Of a stretch of DNA of 64,000 nucleotides, positions 52,611-61,857 are shown piece by piece (the stretch's first letter is position 1; each line of letters begins with the position of its first letter). Below the pieces are notes generated by a model. It did no database searches and was not told the DNA's origin. It saw only the letters and a list, made by a program, of their open reading frames with translations. The position numbers and the translations under genes were made by a program. The stretch comes from Clostridia bacterium (GTDB lineage Bacteria > Bacillota > Clostridia > Christensenellales > Borkfalkiaceae): the NCBI GenBank assembly GCA_900766495.1, contig CAAFVM010000045.1, positions 97,802 through 161,801 on the forward strand, given 5' to 3'.

Positions 52611-53646
52611 TAGCGCCCTCCGCCGCGTTTTCGGGAAAAACGGGCGCGCCCGCTTCGTTTACGCCTTTTTCTATAAGCTCGGTAACGTTGCATTCAAGCG
52701 CGTTTACAGCTTGCAACACCGCGGCTTTAACCGCCGACGACTTCGAAGCCCCGTGCGCCTTTATAATAATTTTTTTCGCACCCAGAAAAACCGCGCCGCC
52801 TTTTTTGTTGTAATCGAGCAAATCTTTTACCTTTTTAAGCGATTTTTTCAAGAAAAGGTAACCTATTTTCGCCTTAAGCGAAGCGTTTATTTCTTCTTTC
52901 AATTTAGCGAAAACCGCCCCCGCGACGCCCTCCATGCTTTTAAGCGCCACGTTGCCCGAAAAACCGTCGGTAACAACCACGTCGCAATCGCCCGAAAGTA
53001 TTTCGCGCGCTTCGATATTGCCAACAAAATTTATCTGTTCGCAATTTTTAAGCGCCTGATAAACGCTTTTCGTAAGCTCGTTGCCCTTGGCTTCTTCGGT
53101 ACCGTTTGAGAGCAACGCGACCCGAGGATTTTCTATTTTCATGGCCTCGCGAGCATAAACGCTGCCCATTAACGCGAAATGAAATAAATTCACAGGTTTG
53201 CAGTCGGCGTTCGCGCCCGCGTCTAAAAACAAAACGTTTCCGCCTTTAACCGTTGGAAAAACCGGAGCGAGCGCCGGGCGGGAAACGCCCTTGATGCGCC
53301 CTATTTTCAAAACGCTGCCAACAAGCAACGCGCCGGTGCTGCCAAGCGAAACAAACGCGTCGGCGCCGTCTTTCAAAGAGGCAAAGCCCTTCATCATCGA
53401 AGAATTCGGCTTGGCTTTTATGGCTTCGGTTGGTTGCTCTTCGCAGGTAATAACCTCGTCGGCGTCTACTATCTCAACGCGGGTTTTATCGAATTCGTAT
53501 TTGTTAAGTTCCGCTTCGATAAGTTCGCGCTTTCCCGTTAAAATCAAGGAAAAATTGCTTTTTTCGTTAAGCGCTTCAATCGCGCCCTCTACGTTTGCCT
53601 GCGGCGAGCGGTCGCCCCCGAAGCAGTCGATTACAATTTTATACAT
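52603..53646 (-). CDS. plsX: Phosphate acyltransferase PlsX
   Basis: The 347-residue protein has the family start (MYKIVIDCFGGDRSP), conserved SMMKGFASLKDGADAFVSLGSTGAL and FLDAGAN. It makes acyl-phosphate from acyl-ACP for phospholipid synthesis. acpP, which commonly lies between plsX and rnc, is missing, and plsX overlaps rnc directly. There is no obvious promoter in the 140 bases to asnS. Confidence 0.96.
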   Translation of the reverse strand: MYKIVIDCFGGDRSPQANVEGAIEALNEKSNFSLILTGKRELIEAELNKYEFDKTRVEIVDADEVITCEEQPTEAIKAKPNSSMMKGFASLKDGADAFVSLGSTGALLVGSVLKIGRIKGVSRPALAPVFPTVKGGNVLFLDAGANADCKPVNLFHFALMGSVYAREAMKIENPRVALLSNGTEEAKGNELTKSVYQALKNCEQINFVGNIEAREILSGDCDVVVTDGFSGNVALKSMEGVAGAVFAKLKEEINASLKAKIGYLFLKKSLKKVKDLLDYNKKGGAVFLGAKKIIIKAHGASKSSAVKAAVLQAVNALECNVTELIEKGVNEAGAPVFPENAAEGANA

Positions 53647-53786
53647 TATATAAGCCGTCCCGTTGCGAAATTTTTCGTTAATTCGTTTAATCGTTTATCC
53701 GTTAACTCCGCGCGTTTTTTAATCGTTTTATTTCGGTTCGCCGCCGAAAAATCACAGCGCGCGCCACCGATTTTTATAAATTACTA

Positions 53787-55184
53787 TCAGTATTCGAGGT
53801 TGGAAACAGTTCTGGGGAAAGGTATTACGTCGCGAATGTTCGATATGCCGGTTAAATACATAACCATGCGTTCGAAGCCCAGACCGTAGCCCGCGTGACG
53901 AGTGCCGCCGTATTTGCGAAGTTTAACATACCAGTCGTAATCTTCCTCTTTAAGGTGGCATTCTTTCATTTTTTCAAGCAGAACGTCTATGCGTTCCTCC
54001 CTCTGGCTCCCGCCTATAAGCTCGCCTATCCCGGGAACCAGCAAGTCCATTGCCGCAACAGTTTTTCCGTCATCGTTGAGGCGCATGTAAAAAGCCTTGA
54101 TTTCCTTGGGATAATCTATTAAAAACACGGGTTTTTTAAATACCTGTTCGGTTAAATAACGTTCGTGTTCGCTTTGCAAATCCACACCCCAGAACACGGG
54201 GAATTCGAATTTATCTTTCTGCTTTAACAGAATGTCGATTGCCTCGGTGTAAGTAAGGCGAACGAAATCGCTTTCAAGTACGTTCGTAAGGCGTTCTTTC
54301 AGCCCGGTATCGACGAACTTGTTCAAAAATTCAATTTCGGGCGCGCATTTTTCAAGCACGTGTTTGATGATATATTTAACCATGGCTTCGGCGGTTTGCA
54401 TATCGCCCTCTAAATCGCAAAAAGCCATTTCGGGCTCAATCATCCAGAACTCAGCGGCGTGGCGTGAAGTGTTGGATTTTTCCGCGCGGAAAGTAGGTCC
54501 GAACGTGTATACGTCGCCGAATGCCATAGCGTAAGTTTCCGCGCTCAGCTGCCCAGAAACCGTAAGGCTTGCGGGCTTGCCGAAAAAGTCCTTGCTATAA
54601 TCCACTTTGCAAGGCTGACTTGCGGCAAGGCGGTCGAGATCGAGCGTAGTTACCTGAAACATCTCGCCCGCACCTTCGCAGTCGCTCCCCGTTATTATCG
54701 GCGTATGAACGTAAACAAAACCGCGTTCGTTAAAAAATTTATGAATCGCAAACGCCGCTTCGCTGCGCACGCGGAAAACCGCGGAAAAAGTATTGGTTCT
54801 CGGACGCAAATAAGCTATTTCCCTTAAATATTCAAGAGAATGACGCTTTTTCTGCAACGGATAATCGGGAGTGGATTCGCCCTCGATTTCAATGCTTTCG
54901 GCGTTTATTTCAAAAGGCTGTTTCGCGTTGGGCGTAAGCACCACTTTGCCTTTCACCATAAGCGAAGCCCCTACGTTAAGCGAAGCTATCTGCTCGTAAT
55001 TATTCACCTTTCCGCGCTCGAAAACAATCTGCAAATTAGTAAAATAACTGCCGTCGTTAAGTTCGATAAAACCGAAAGATTTTGAATCGCGCACGGTGCG
55101 CGCCCACCCGCCTACCGTCACCGTTTTGTCGGCGAACGCTTCGGGCGAATTAAACAATTCTTTGATTTGCGTTCTGTTTATCAT
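53787..55184 (-). CDS. asnS: Asparaginyl-tRNA synthetase
   Basis: The 465-residue class II enzyme has an N-terminal OB anticodon-binding domain (about 1-105), LRPRTNTFSAVFRVRS, motif 2 (TFRAEKSNTSRHAAEFWMIEPE) and motif 3 (GYGLGFERMVMYLTG). It charges tRNA-Asn. It has its own promoter; the leader of about 70 bases is too short for a T-box and none is seen. Confidence 0.96.
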   Translation of the reverse strand: MINRTQIKELFNSPEAFADKTVTVGGWARTVRDSKSFGFIELNDGSYFTNLQIVFERGKVNNYEQIASLNVGASLMVKGKVVLTPNAKQPFEINAESIEIEGESTPDYPLQKKRHSLEYLREIAYLRPRTNTFSAVFRVRSEAAFAIHKFFNERGFVYVHTPIITGSDCEGAGEMFQVTTLDLDRLAASQPCKVDYSKDFFGKPASLTVSGQLSAETYAMAFGDVYTFGPTFRAEKSNTSRHAAEFWMIEPEMAFCDLEGDMQTAEAMVKYIIKHVLEKCAPEIEFLNKFVDTGLKERLTNVLESDFVRLTYTEAIDILLKQKDKFEFPVFWGVDLQSEHERYLTEQVFKKPVFLIDYPKEIKAFYMRLNDDGKTVAAMDLLVPGIGELIGGSQREERIDVLLEKMKECHLKEEDYDWYVKLRKYGGTRHAGYGLGFERMVMYLTGISNIRDVIPFPRTVSNLEY

Positions 55185-55260
55185 AAATTACCTCAAATTA
55201 ACTCGCATTAAACGATAATCGGGGAAAGCCTTACTTTAAAAACCTCTCCGTCAATTATAT

Positions 55261-55289
55261 ATGATACCATTTTTTCGCGTTTTTTTCAA
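55261..55289 (-). promoter_or_regulatory. Promoter of asnS
   Basis: On the minus strand TTGAAA (55284-55289) and TATCAT (55261-55266) are 17 bases apart, about 76 bases upstream of the asnS ATG. Confidence 0.6.
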
Positions 55290-55367
55290 CGATTTTTTAC
55301 AAGCAATAAAAAATTTTTAAGCGCTTTTTATTAAAATTCCCCGTTTTTCGCCGCCAAAAACAAAAAA

Positions 55368-55394
55368 GCGCCCGCCGAAAAACCCGGCAAGCGC
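55368..55394 (-). terminator. Terminator of the hrcA-dnaJ operon
   Basis: On the minus strand GCGCTTGCCG pairs with CGGCGGGCGC (with two G-T pairs) across a short T-rich loop and is followed by T6. It lies 21 bases after the dnaJ stop. Confidence 0.8.
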
Positions 55395-55414
55395 GAAAAA
55401 TTTTATTTTTTTAA

Positions 55415-56566
55415 TTATTTTTTTCCTTTTTCGGCGTAAGGTTTTTTACCGTAAAGAGCCTCTACATTATCGCTGTATTCGCGCATCTTCGGGGTTTGCT
55501 TCATTTCGCACCCCGCTTCGAAATCGGTAATAGCCTTTTTCTGGTCGCGCGAAAGCGAGGTAGGCACTTCTACGTTCACCGTAACGAACAAATTGCCCGT
55601 TCCTCGCGTGGATTTTATACCCTTGCCGCGAATTACGAACTGCTTGCCGCTCTGCGTGCCTGCGGGAATGTCGTAATCTATAACGTCGTCGAGCGTGGGA
55701 ACTTTAACCTTGCCGCCGAGAGCCGCCGTCGCAAACGACACAGGCACCGTAACGTAAAGATCGAAGCCCTGACGAGTGAACAATTTATGCGGCAATACCT
55801 TGAATACCACAATCAGATTGCCCGGCGCGCCGCCGTAAAGACTTGCCTGCCCGTACCCCTTTTTAGTCATATAACTGTTGGTATCCGCGCCGGCGGGAAT
55901 GTTAAGCGTGACTTTTGTAGTCGCGCGGCTATACCCTTTACCTCCGCAAACGTCGCATTTGTCGGTTATGATTTTACCCGTTCCGCCGCAAGCGTCGCAC
56001 GCGCGCACGCTCACCGTGCGGAAGAACCCGCTACCCGCGGTATATTGAACCTGACCCGTGCCATGGCACTTTTCGCAGGTTTTATAAGCGGTGCCGTTTT
56101 TTGCGCCGGTTCCCGAACAAGCCGCGCAAGGTTCGCGCCTTGTGTAAGAAATTTCTTTGGTGCAACCTTTCGCCGCGTCGAGAAAAGAAAGCGAAACTTC
56201 AACGGTAATATCCTGCCCTTGCTCTTTTTCTTGAGCGCGAGAAGACGAACCGCCGAAACCGCCGCCGAAAAATTCGTTGAATATGTCGCCGAACCCGCCG
56301 AAGCCCTGGCCGGAAAATCCGCCCGCTCCGCCGCCGAAATTAGCCGCACCCGGATGCTCCAACTCATAGTCGTAAGCGGCGCGCTTCTGCTCGTCGGATA
56401 AGGTTTCGTTCGCCTCGTTAATCTCTTTGAATTTTGCAGCCGCATCTTTGTCGTCGGGGTGCAAATCGGGGTGATATTGTTTAACGAGTTTGCGGTAAGC
56501 CGATTTGATTTCGTCTTGCGTGGCTTTTTTGTCGACCCCGAGTATCTCGTAATAATTCTTTGCCAT
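55415..56566 (-). CDS. dnaJ: Chaperone DnaJ
   Basis: The 383-residue protein has a J domain (residues 1-70, HPD motif in YHPDLHP), a Gly/Phe-rich linker (about 75-120), four zinc motifs CxxCxGxG (CAACSGTG, CEKCHGTG, CDACGGTG, CDVCGGKG; about 145-215) and C-terminal substrate-binding and dimerisation domains. It stimulates DnaK ATPase. It is the last gene of the operon, 202 bases after dnaK, with a long inverted repeat between. Confidence 0.97.
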   Translation of the reverse strand: MAKNYYEILGVDKKATQDEIKSAYRKLVKQYHPDLHPDDKDAAAKFKEINEANETLSDEQKRAAYDYELEHPGAANFGGGAGGFSGQGFGGFGDIFNEFFGGGFGGSSSRAQEKEQGQDITVEVSLSFLDAAKGCTKEISYTRREPCAACSGTGAKNGTAYKTCEKCHGTGQVQYTAGSGFFRTVSVRACDACGGTGKIITDKCDVCGGKGYSRATTKVTLNIPAGADTNSYMTKKGYGQASLYGGAPGNLIVVFKVLPHKLFTRQGFDLYVTVPVSFATAALGGKVKVPTLDDVIDYDIPAGTQSGKQFVIRGKGIKSTRGTGNLFVTVNVEVPTSLSRDQKKAITDFEAGCEMKQTPKMREYSDNVEALYGKKPYAEKGKK

Positions 56567-56587
56567 AATTTCCTTTAAAATCCGCGA

Positions 56588-56645
56588 TTATAAATTGAAT
56601 TTTAAAAATTTTTACGACACACGTAATTTTAAAATTCATTTATAA
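56588..56645 (-). repeat. Long AT-rich inverted repeat between dnaK and dnaJ
   Basis: A 20-base arm (56588-56607) pairs with 56627-56645 with a single bulge. The loop contains a copy of the recurrent TTTTTACG-type motif (56609-56631). A hairpin here may act as a processing or attenuation point so that more DnaK than DnaJ is made. Confidence 0.6.
56609..56631 (+). repeat. Recurrent intergenic motif, copy 2
   Basis: Reads TTTTTACG-A-CACACG-TAATTTTA on the plus strand; compare 19792-19813 (minus) and 63075-63097 (plus). It lies in the loop and right arm of the dnaK-dnaJ inverted repeat. Confidence 0.55.
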
Positions 56646-56768
56646 AATCGCTTGGCGAAAACGCCAGTAAAATTATTAAATTCGCTTTAAATAAGCTTGG
56701 GGCAAGCCCGCTTACGCGAACCTGCCTCGCCTGCTTTTCTTCGGCAATCCGAAGATTATATTTTATAA

Positions 56769-58586
56769 TCAGTTCTGATGGAATTCGGTGTCGTCGTCGG
56801 CAGCGCCCGCATTATTCGCGCCGGCACCCGCGTTAGCTCCGCCCGCAGCCTGTTGCTGCTGATAGAGTTTAGCGAACACCGCCTGCCCTTTATTCGAAAG
56901 TTCTTCGGTTGCCTTTTTAATGCGTTCGGCATCGCCCGACTCAAGCTCGGTTTTAGCTTCTTTTACAGCGTTCTCGATAGTGGCTTTATCCTCGTCGGAA
57001 AGCTTATCGGCATTGTCTTTCAAAGTCTTTTCGAAAGTGAATATCATGCTGTCGAGCTGGTTCTTAGCCTCTACCTCTTCTTTACGTTTCTTATCTTCGG
57101 CTTCATACTGTTCGGCTTCTTTAACCGCCTTATCAATGTCGGCTTCCGAAAGGTTCGTGGAGGAAGTAATGGTAATATCGGTAGCTTTGCCGGTTCCGAG
57201 GTCTTTAGCCGAAACGTGAACTATGCCGTTCGCGTCAACGTCGAAAGTAACTTCGATTTGCGGAATGCCTCTGGGCGCGGGAGCGATGCCGGTAAGATTG
57301 AAACTGCCAAGAGTTTTATTGTCTTTGGCGAACTGTCTTTCGCCCTGCAGAACGTGAATGGTAACTTCGGTCTGATTGTCTGCCGCAGTCGAGAATATCT
57401 GCGATTTCTTTGCAGGAATCGTGGTGTTTCTTTCAATAAGTCTGGTGAACACGCCGCCGAGGGTTTCGATACCCAGGCTCAAAGGCATTACGTCGAGAAG
57501 CAGAACGTCTTTAACTTCGCCGGTTAAAACGCCGCCCTGAATAGCCGCGCCGATAGCAACGCATTCGTCGGGGTTAATGCCCTTGAACGGTTCTTTGCCG
57601 GTAGCCTTTTTAACGGCTTCCACAACGGCGGGGATACGGGGCGAGCCGCCTACGAGAATGACTTTATCAATCTGGCTGTAATTAAGCCCCGCGTCCGACA
57701 TAGCTTTTTTAAGCGGTTCGAGCGTGGCGTTAACCAAATCTTCGGTCATTGCGTCGAATTTCTGTTTGGTAAGCGTTACGTCCATGTGTTTAGGACCGGT
57801 AGCGTCTGCGGTAATGAACGGCAGATTGATGTTGGTGCTCGACATACCCGACAATTCGATTTTAGCTTTTTCGGCTGCTTCTTTAAGCCTCTGCATAGCC
57901 ATTTTATCGGTAGAAAGGTCAATGCCCTCTTTCGCTTTGAAATCGGCGACCAGCCAATCCATAATACGTTTATCGAAATCGTCGCCGCCCAGCATGCAGT
58001 TACCGTTGGTGGCAAGAACTTCGAACACGCCGTCGCCTATATCGAGGATGGAAACGTCGAAGGTGCCGCCGCCGAGGTCGTAAATTATAACCTTATGCGA
58101 ACTTTTATCTTTATCGAGACCGTAAGCGAGAGCCGCCGCGGTAGGCTCGTTTATAACGCGCAGAACGTTAAGCCCCGCAATTCTGCCCGCGTCCTTGGTC
58201 GCCTGACGTTGGCTGTCCGAGAAGTATGCCGGGCAAGTAATAACCGCGTCTTTCACGGTTTCGCCGAGATATGCTTCGGCGTCCTTTTTAAGTTTAGAAA
58301 GTATCATCGCGGAAATTTCCTGCGGCGAATACTGTTTTTCGTCGATGTTAACTTTATAATCGGAACCCATATGACGTTTAATGGAAATAACCGTTCTGTC
58401 GGGGTTGGCTATCGCTTGTCTTTTAGCAACCTGACCTACCAGTCTTTCGCCGTCTTTCTGAAACGCAACAACCGACGGAGTGGTTCTGGAACCTTCGGCG
58501 TTGGCAATAACTACGGGTTCGCCGCCTTCCATAACGGCTACGCAAGAGTTTGTAGTACCTAAATCGATACCGATTATTTTACTCAT
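56769..58586 (-). CDS. dnaK: Chaperone DnaK (Hsp70)
   Basis: The 605-residue protein has the Hsp70 ATPase domain (IGIDLGTTNSCVAV; IYDLGGGTFDVSIL; VLVGGSPRIPAV), linker DVLLLDVMPLSLGIETLGG, substrate-binding domain and helical lid. The C-terminal tail is Gly/Ala/Asn-rich and ends EFHQN. The short ATPase insert typical of Firmicutes is seen (no 24-residue proteobacterial insertion). It folds and disaggregates proteins with GrpE and DnaJ. Confidence 0.98.
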   Translation of the reverse strand: MSKIIGIDLGTTNSCVAVMEGGEPVVIANAEGSRTTPSVVAFQKDGERLVGQVAKRQAIANPDRTVISIKRHMGSDYKVNIDEKQYSPQEISAMILSKLKKDAEAYLGETVKDAVITCPAYFSDSQRQATKDAGRIAGLNVLRVINEPTAAALAYGLDKDKSSHKVIIYDLGGGTFDVSILDIGDGVFEVLATNGNCMLGGDDFDKRIMDWLVADFKAKEGIDLSTDKMAMQRLKEAAEKAKIELSGMSSTNINLPFITADATGPKHMDVTLTKQKFDAMTEDLVNATLEPLKKAMSDAGLNYSQIDKVILVGGSPRIPAVVEAVKKATGKEPFKGINPDECVAIGAAIQGGVLTGEVKDVLLLDVMPLSLGIETLGGVFTRLIERNTTIPAKKSQIFSTAADNQTEVTIHVLQGERQFAKDNKTLGSFNLTGIAPAPRGIPQIEVTFDVDANGIVHVSAKDLGTGKATDITITSSTNLSEADIDKAVKEAEQYEAEDKKRKEEVEAKNQLDSMIFTFEKTLKDNADKLSDEDKATIENAVKEAKTELESGDAERIKKATEELSNKGQAVFAKLYQQQQAAGGANAGAGANNAGAADDDTEFHQN

Positions 58587-58708
58587 AATATCATTCTCCT
58601 TTAAAGTAATTTTCTTAATTAAATAATTTAAATTTTTTTGCGGTTTTGCTTGATTTTTACATCTGCAAAACGCGCTTTATAATTTTACGCAAGATTTAAG
58701 CGAATAAT

Positions 58709-59359
58709 TTATTTTACCACTATTACCTGCGCGTATCTTAACATTTTTCCGTTAAGCGAATATCCTTTTTTGAATACTTGCTTAATTTTTCCGCTTTCGT
58801 CGCCCTCGGCGGCTTCAACCTGATGCACCGCTTCATGCAGGTTCGGGTCAAACGTCTCGCCTACCGGGTCTACGGTTTCGACGCCGAGATTTTTAAGCAC
58901 CTCGTCGTATTGCTTTATAACAAGCTCCAACCCCTCGCGCGTTTTTTCTTCTACCGCAGAATTCAAAGCGCGGTCCAAATTGTCGCCTATCACAAGAATT
59001 TTCTTTATAACGTCGCCCTTGCCGTCAGCATAAGCGTTCATGCGGGTTTCGGAATTTCTTTTTCTGAAATTATCGAAATCGGCGGCGGTCCTGTACCAGC
59101 TGGCTTTATATTCTTCGGCTTTCTTCTCGCTTTCGGCAAGCTTTTTCTCAAGCTCGGCAACCTTTTCGCGGTCGGAGCAGCTTTCGCAAGCTTTTTCGTC
59201 CGCCGAAGTTTCAGCCGCTTTTTCGTTAACTTTGTTTTCGGAATTTGCGTTTTCGTCGGCGGCTTCGGCGTTGTTTCGGTCGTCGCGTTTTTCGCGCTTG
59301 ACCTCTTCAACGACTACTTCGCTTTCGTCATTCGCTCTTTCGTGATGTTTTTTGCTCAT
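58709..59359 (-). CDS. grpE: Nucleotide exchange factor GrpE
   Basis: The 216-residue protein has an acidic, low-complexity N-terminus (about residues 1-65, including a CESCSD pair), a long coiled coil, FDNFRKRNSETR, and the C-terminal beta domain ending NGKMLRYAQVIVVK. It releases ADP from DnaK. It lies between hrcA and dnaK in the heat-shock operon, 53 bases after the hrcA stop. Confidence 0.96.
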   Translation of the reverse strand: MSKKHHERANDESEVVVEEVKREKRDDRNNAEAADENANSENKVNEKAAETSADEKACESCSDREKVAELEKKLAESEKKAEEYKASWYRTAADFDNFRKRNSETRMNAYADGKGDVIKKILVIGDNLDRALNSAVEEKTREGLELVIKQYDEVLKNLGVETVDPVGETFDPNLHEAVHQVEAAEGDESGKIKQVFKKGYSLNGKMLRYAQVIVVK

Positions 59360-59376
59360 CGGGTATCACCTCTTTA

Positions 59377-59414
59377 ATCGGCAACCGACACAATTATCGG
59401 CAACCGAAGCAATT
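59377..59414 (-). repeat. 19-bp tandem repeat at the hrcA stop
   Basis: ATCGGCAACCGACACAATT (59377-59395) is followed by a copy with two changes (59396-59414), which overlaps the hrcA stop. It extends the hrcA-grpE gap. Confidence 0.7.
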
Positions 59415-60441
59415 ATCTTTTATTTATTATGGATTCAAGTATTTTTCCTACGTTTTCAAGCACGGCTACGACCTTTTTGTAATCCATTCGGACGGGACCT
59501 ATAACCCCGTAAGTACCGAGTTTCACGCCGTTCGACGAATAAGTCGCCGACACAAGCGAACAGTCGTCCGGAATGCCTTCGTATCCGTCGCTTCCTATTT
59601 TTACGTTTATTTCAATGCCGTTTTTCCCCTCGCTGTCAAGCATATTGACTATTTTATCACGCGAAGTCACGACTTTTAAAAACGAACGTATTTTATCGAC
59701 GCTGGCATATTCGGGATGGTCGAGAATTTTGTCTTCCCCCTCTAAAACAACCTCGTCGGAATCGGAATAGTTTACGTAGTTTTTAAGCGCGTCTATAACC
59801 ATTACGAACATCGACTTGTAATCATCGAAACCCTCGGAAAGAGAAACGTCGAGGTTGCAACACTCGTTAAGCGTTTTGCCCTCGAAAATTCTTGAAAGCA
59901 TCGCGTTAGCCTCTTCGAGGTTGTCGTCCGACATATTCTCGGGTATAGCCACGTAATTGTCTTTTAAAAGTTTACTTTCGGTAGCTATAATCACAAGAGC
60001 CGAATCGGGTTTGAACCTGAAAAGTTTAATTTTTTTAACGTGTTCGTCGGCGTCGTGCGGGGCTATCGCCATCGAAGTATAACTTGTTAAATCGCTTATT
60101 ATCTTCGCCGCGTTTTTAACCACGCACTCCAAATCGTCGGTTTTTTCCAAAAAGATGCGCTTTATATAATCAAGTTCTTTGGTAGTAAGTTTTTCTTTTA
60201 CCATAAGCTCGCTTACGTAAAGCTTATATGCTTCGTTCGAGGGAATTCTTCCCGCCGAAGTGTGCGGCTGTTCGAGATAGCCGAGTTCTTCGAGCGCGCT
60301 CATTTCGCTTCTTATCGTTGCGGAACTGATATTGTCGCTATACTGCTCGGCGATTATCTTCGACGAAACAGGCATAGCCGTATCGATATAGTTATCAACC
60401 GCTATCTTTAATATTTCCTTTTTTCTATCGGATAATTTCAT
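59413..60441 (-). CDS. hrcA: Heat-inducible transcription repressor HrcA
   Basis: From ATG 60441 (MKLSDRKKEIL) the protein is 342 residues, the normal length: an N-terminal winged helix (about 1-80; SKIIAEQYSDNISSATIRSEM, GYLEQPHTSAGRIPS), an inserted domain and a GAF-like dimerisation domain ending GVIGPVRMDYKKVV. An open frame reaches back to 60633, but the promoter and CIRCE site lie there, so the longer form is rejected. HrcA binds CIRCE and represses this operon until heat shock diverts GroEL. Confidence 0.96.
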   Translation of the reverse strand: MKLSDRKKEILKIAVDNYIDTAMPVSSKIIAEQYSDNISSATIRSEMSALEELGYLEQPHTSAGRIPSNEAYKLYVSELMVKEKLTTKELDYIKRIFLEKTDDLECVVKNAAKIISDLTSYTSMAIAPHDADEHVKKIKLFRFKPDSALVIIATESKLLKDNYVAIPENMSDDNLEEANAMLSRIFEGKTLNECCNLDVSLSEGFDDYKSMFVMVIDALKNYVNYSDSDEVVLEGEDKILDHPEYASVDKIRSFLKVVTSRDKIVNMLDSEGKNGIEINVKIGSDGYEGIPDDCSLVSATYSSNGVKLGTYGVIGPVRMDYKKVVAVLENVGKILESIINKR

Positions 60442-60482
60442 TTTTATCGCCGCGCTCCTTTGGCAAATCCTCTTTTTGTTTG

Positions 60483-60509
60483 TTAGCACTCTTTCTTTTT
60501 GACTGCTAA
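60483..60509 (-). promoter_or_regulatory. CIRCE operator
   Basis: TTAGCACTC-N9-GACTGCTAA (60483-60491, 60501-60509) differs from the CIRCE consensus TTAGCACTC-N9-GAGTGCTAA at one base. It lies directly after the hrcA promoter -10, where bound HrcA would block transcription. Confidence 0.93.
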
Positions 60510-60510
60510 T

Positions 60511-60539
60511 ATAATACAACGAACAAAATCCTTTGTCAA
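60511..60539 (-). promoter_or_regulatory. Promoter of the hrcA-grpE-dnaK-dnaJ operon
   Basis: On the minus strand TTGACA (60534-60539) and TATTAT (60511-60516) are 17 bases apart, with the CIRCE site starting one base after the -10. Confidence 0.88.
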
Positions 60540-60870
60540 GAGTTTTACGCAAAAAAATTGAAAAGTTTTTAAAAAAATTTTTTCGCTCGCTTTTCAGCCC
60601 CTGTTTACGCCTCTTTTTACTCCCGTTTTTCATTATATGATAAAGCGTGTACGCCCGCGCGCACCCAAGAGCGCACGCACCCGCGCCCGACCGTTTATTA
60701 TTCGCGTAACGCGCGCGTTTTATACCCTCTTATGTCTTTCGGCTTCTTATTTAGCAGATAAACAGTTATTATTTCCCGCAATTTTTTCGTAATTTCGCAA
60801 AAAAAAACACGCCGTTTAAAAGCGCGTTAGTTTATTTATAATACAAGAGTAAGGCGTTAACTATGTTTTT

Positions 60871-61857
60871 TTAGTTTTCGAGTAAAGACTTTCTTTTGTT
60901 TTTCCGCGGAAGAAAAAGCAAACAAATAGCGTAAACCGCAACTATAACGCCCACAACAGCGGTTAAAATAACGTTTTCAACCGTCCAGATTGTTCCGCTT
61001 AAAAATCCGTAGTCGGTTAAAAGCCCGCCGAAATCGAACACTGCGTGCAAAATAACAGCCGAATATATATTCCCCGTTTCGAGCATGGCGATAGCGCACA
61101 TTGCTCCTATAAGAAACGAATACCCCATTTGCGCAATAACCGGAACTATGCCCGCCCCCGCGATTAAATTGACCAAATGCACTGCGCCGAACAGCACCGA
61201 CGACAGAGCAACCGCCCAGAACTCGCCGTATTTATATTTTTCCGCGCGTTTTTCGTTATTTTCCGGGACAAAAACATCGTTTTGTTCGTTTTTTAACCTA
61301 TCGCCCGCGAGCGCTCCGGAAGCGCTTTTTTCAACGCAAAATTTTCTGTATAGCGCCGAGAAAATAACGCCGCGAAAAACGCTTTCTTCAAAAACCGAAA
61401 TTCCGAAACAAGCCAAAAAATAACAGAAAAAATCGATAAATTCGTTTGTTAAAAGTTCCGCGCTACCCGAAAAAAGCGGCAAAAACGGGAAATTGTTTAA
61501 CGCCACGATTAAAAAAGGCAAAGTAAGCAAAATTCCTTTTAACGAAATTTTCGGGCGCAAAATTTTTTCGGCTTTTATTTCAAAAATCAGCCACACGGGA
61601 ACAATCGCGCAAAGAATTTTTACCAAGAACGTGGAAAGACTGCTCAACGCGAGAGATTTTCCGAATATGTAACAAAAAAGTTCGCGCGGAGCGCCCGCCG
61701 CTCCTATCGCGTAAACCAACGCGAGCAGCGCGAATTTTACGGGCGTTTCCACCGAAAATTTATATAAATTGTCGTTTTTCTTCTTTTCCATATTTTTTCG
61801 TCTTGTTAGTCGTTCGTCGTTTCGTTTATCGCGTTTAAAAATCGAATAAACCACCAC
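60871..61857 (-). CDS. CPBP family intramembrane glutamic protease
   Basis: The 328-residue protein has about eight membrane helices and the CPBP (Abi/CAAX) motifs: EESVFRG (motif 1, Glu pair and Arg), FGAVHLVN (motif 2, His) and a later HAVFDFGG (motif 3). A polar insertion of about 45 residues lies after motif 1 (about 183-220). The true start may be the ATG at 61791 (MEKKKND), since the GTG at 61857 has no good ribosome site and overlaps the previous gene by 23 bases. The family cleaves prenylated or other membrane substrates, or acts in immunity to bacteriocins; the target is unknown here. Confidence 0.85.
   Translation of the reverse strand: MVVYSIFKRDKRNDERLTRRKNMEKKKNDNLYKFSVETPVKFALLALVYAIGAAGAPRELFCYIFGKSLALSSLSTFLVKILCAIVPVWLIFEIKAEKILRPKISLKGILLTLPFLIVALNNFPFLPLFSGSAELLTNEFIDFFCYFLACFGISVFEESVFRGVIFSALYRKFCVEKSASGALAGDRLKNEQNDVFVPENNEKRAEKYKYGEFWAVALSSVLFGAVHLVNLIAGAGIVPVIAQMGYSFLIGAMCAIAMLETGNIYSAVILHAVFDFGGLLTDYGFLSGTIWTVENVILTAVVGVIVAVYAICLLFLPRKNKRKSLLEN

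Larger units (their letters stand above)
60442..60870. other. Intergenic region upstream of hrcA
   Basis: The 429 bases contain the CIRCE operator and promoter at the hrcA side, then a GC-rich, CGCG-rich tract (about 60645-60720, with repeated CGCAC and CGCGCG). A weak terminator for the CPBP gene (about 60800-60830, ACACGCC/GCGCGTT followed by T9 on the minus strand) is at the other side. No gene is supported. Confidence 0.6.

Noticed and set aside
55185..55260. T-box before asnS
   Set aside because: The leader is only about 70 bases and lacks the AGGGTGGNACCGCG-type core.
60442..60633. HrcA with 64 extra N-terminal residues
   Set aside because: The extended frame covers the consensus promoter and CIRCE operator; the ATG at 60441 gives the standard HrcA start.
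60645..60720. GC-rich tract as an RNA gene
   Set aside because: No tRNA or known ncRNA fold was recognised, and it looks like simple CGCG-rich sequence.
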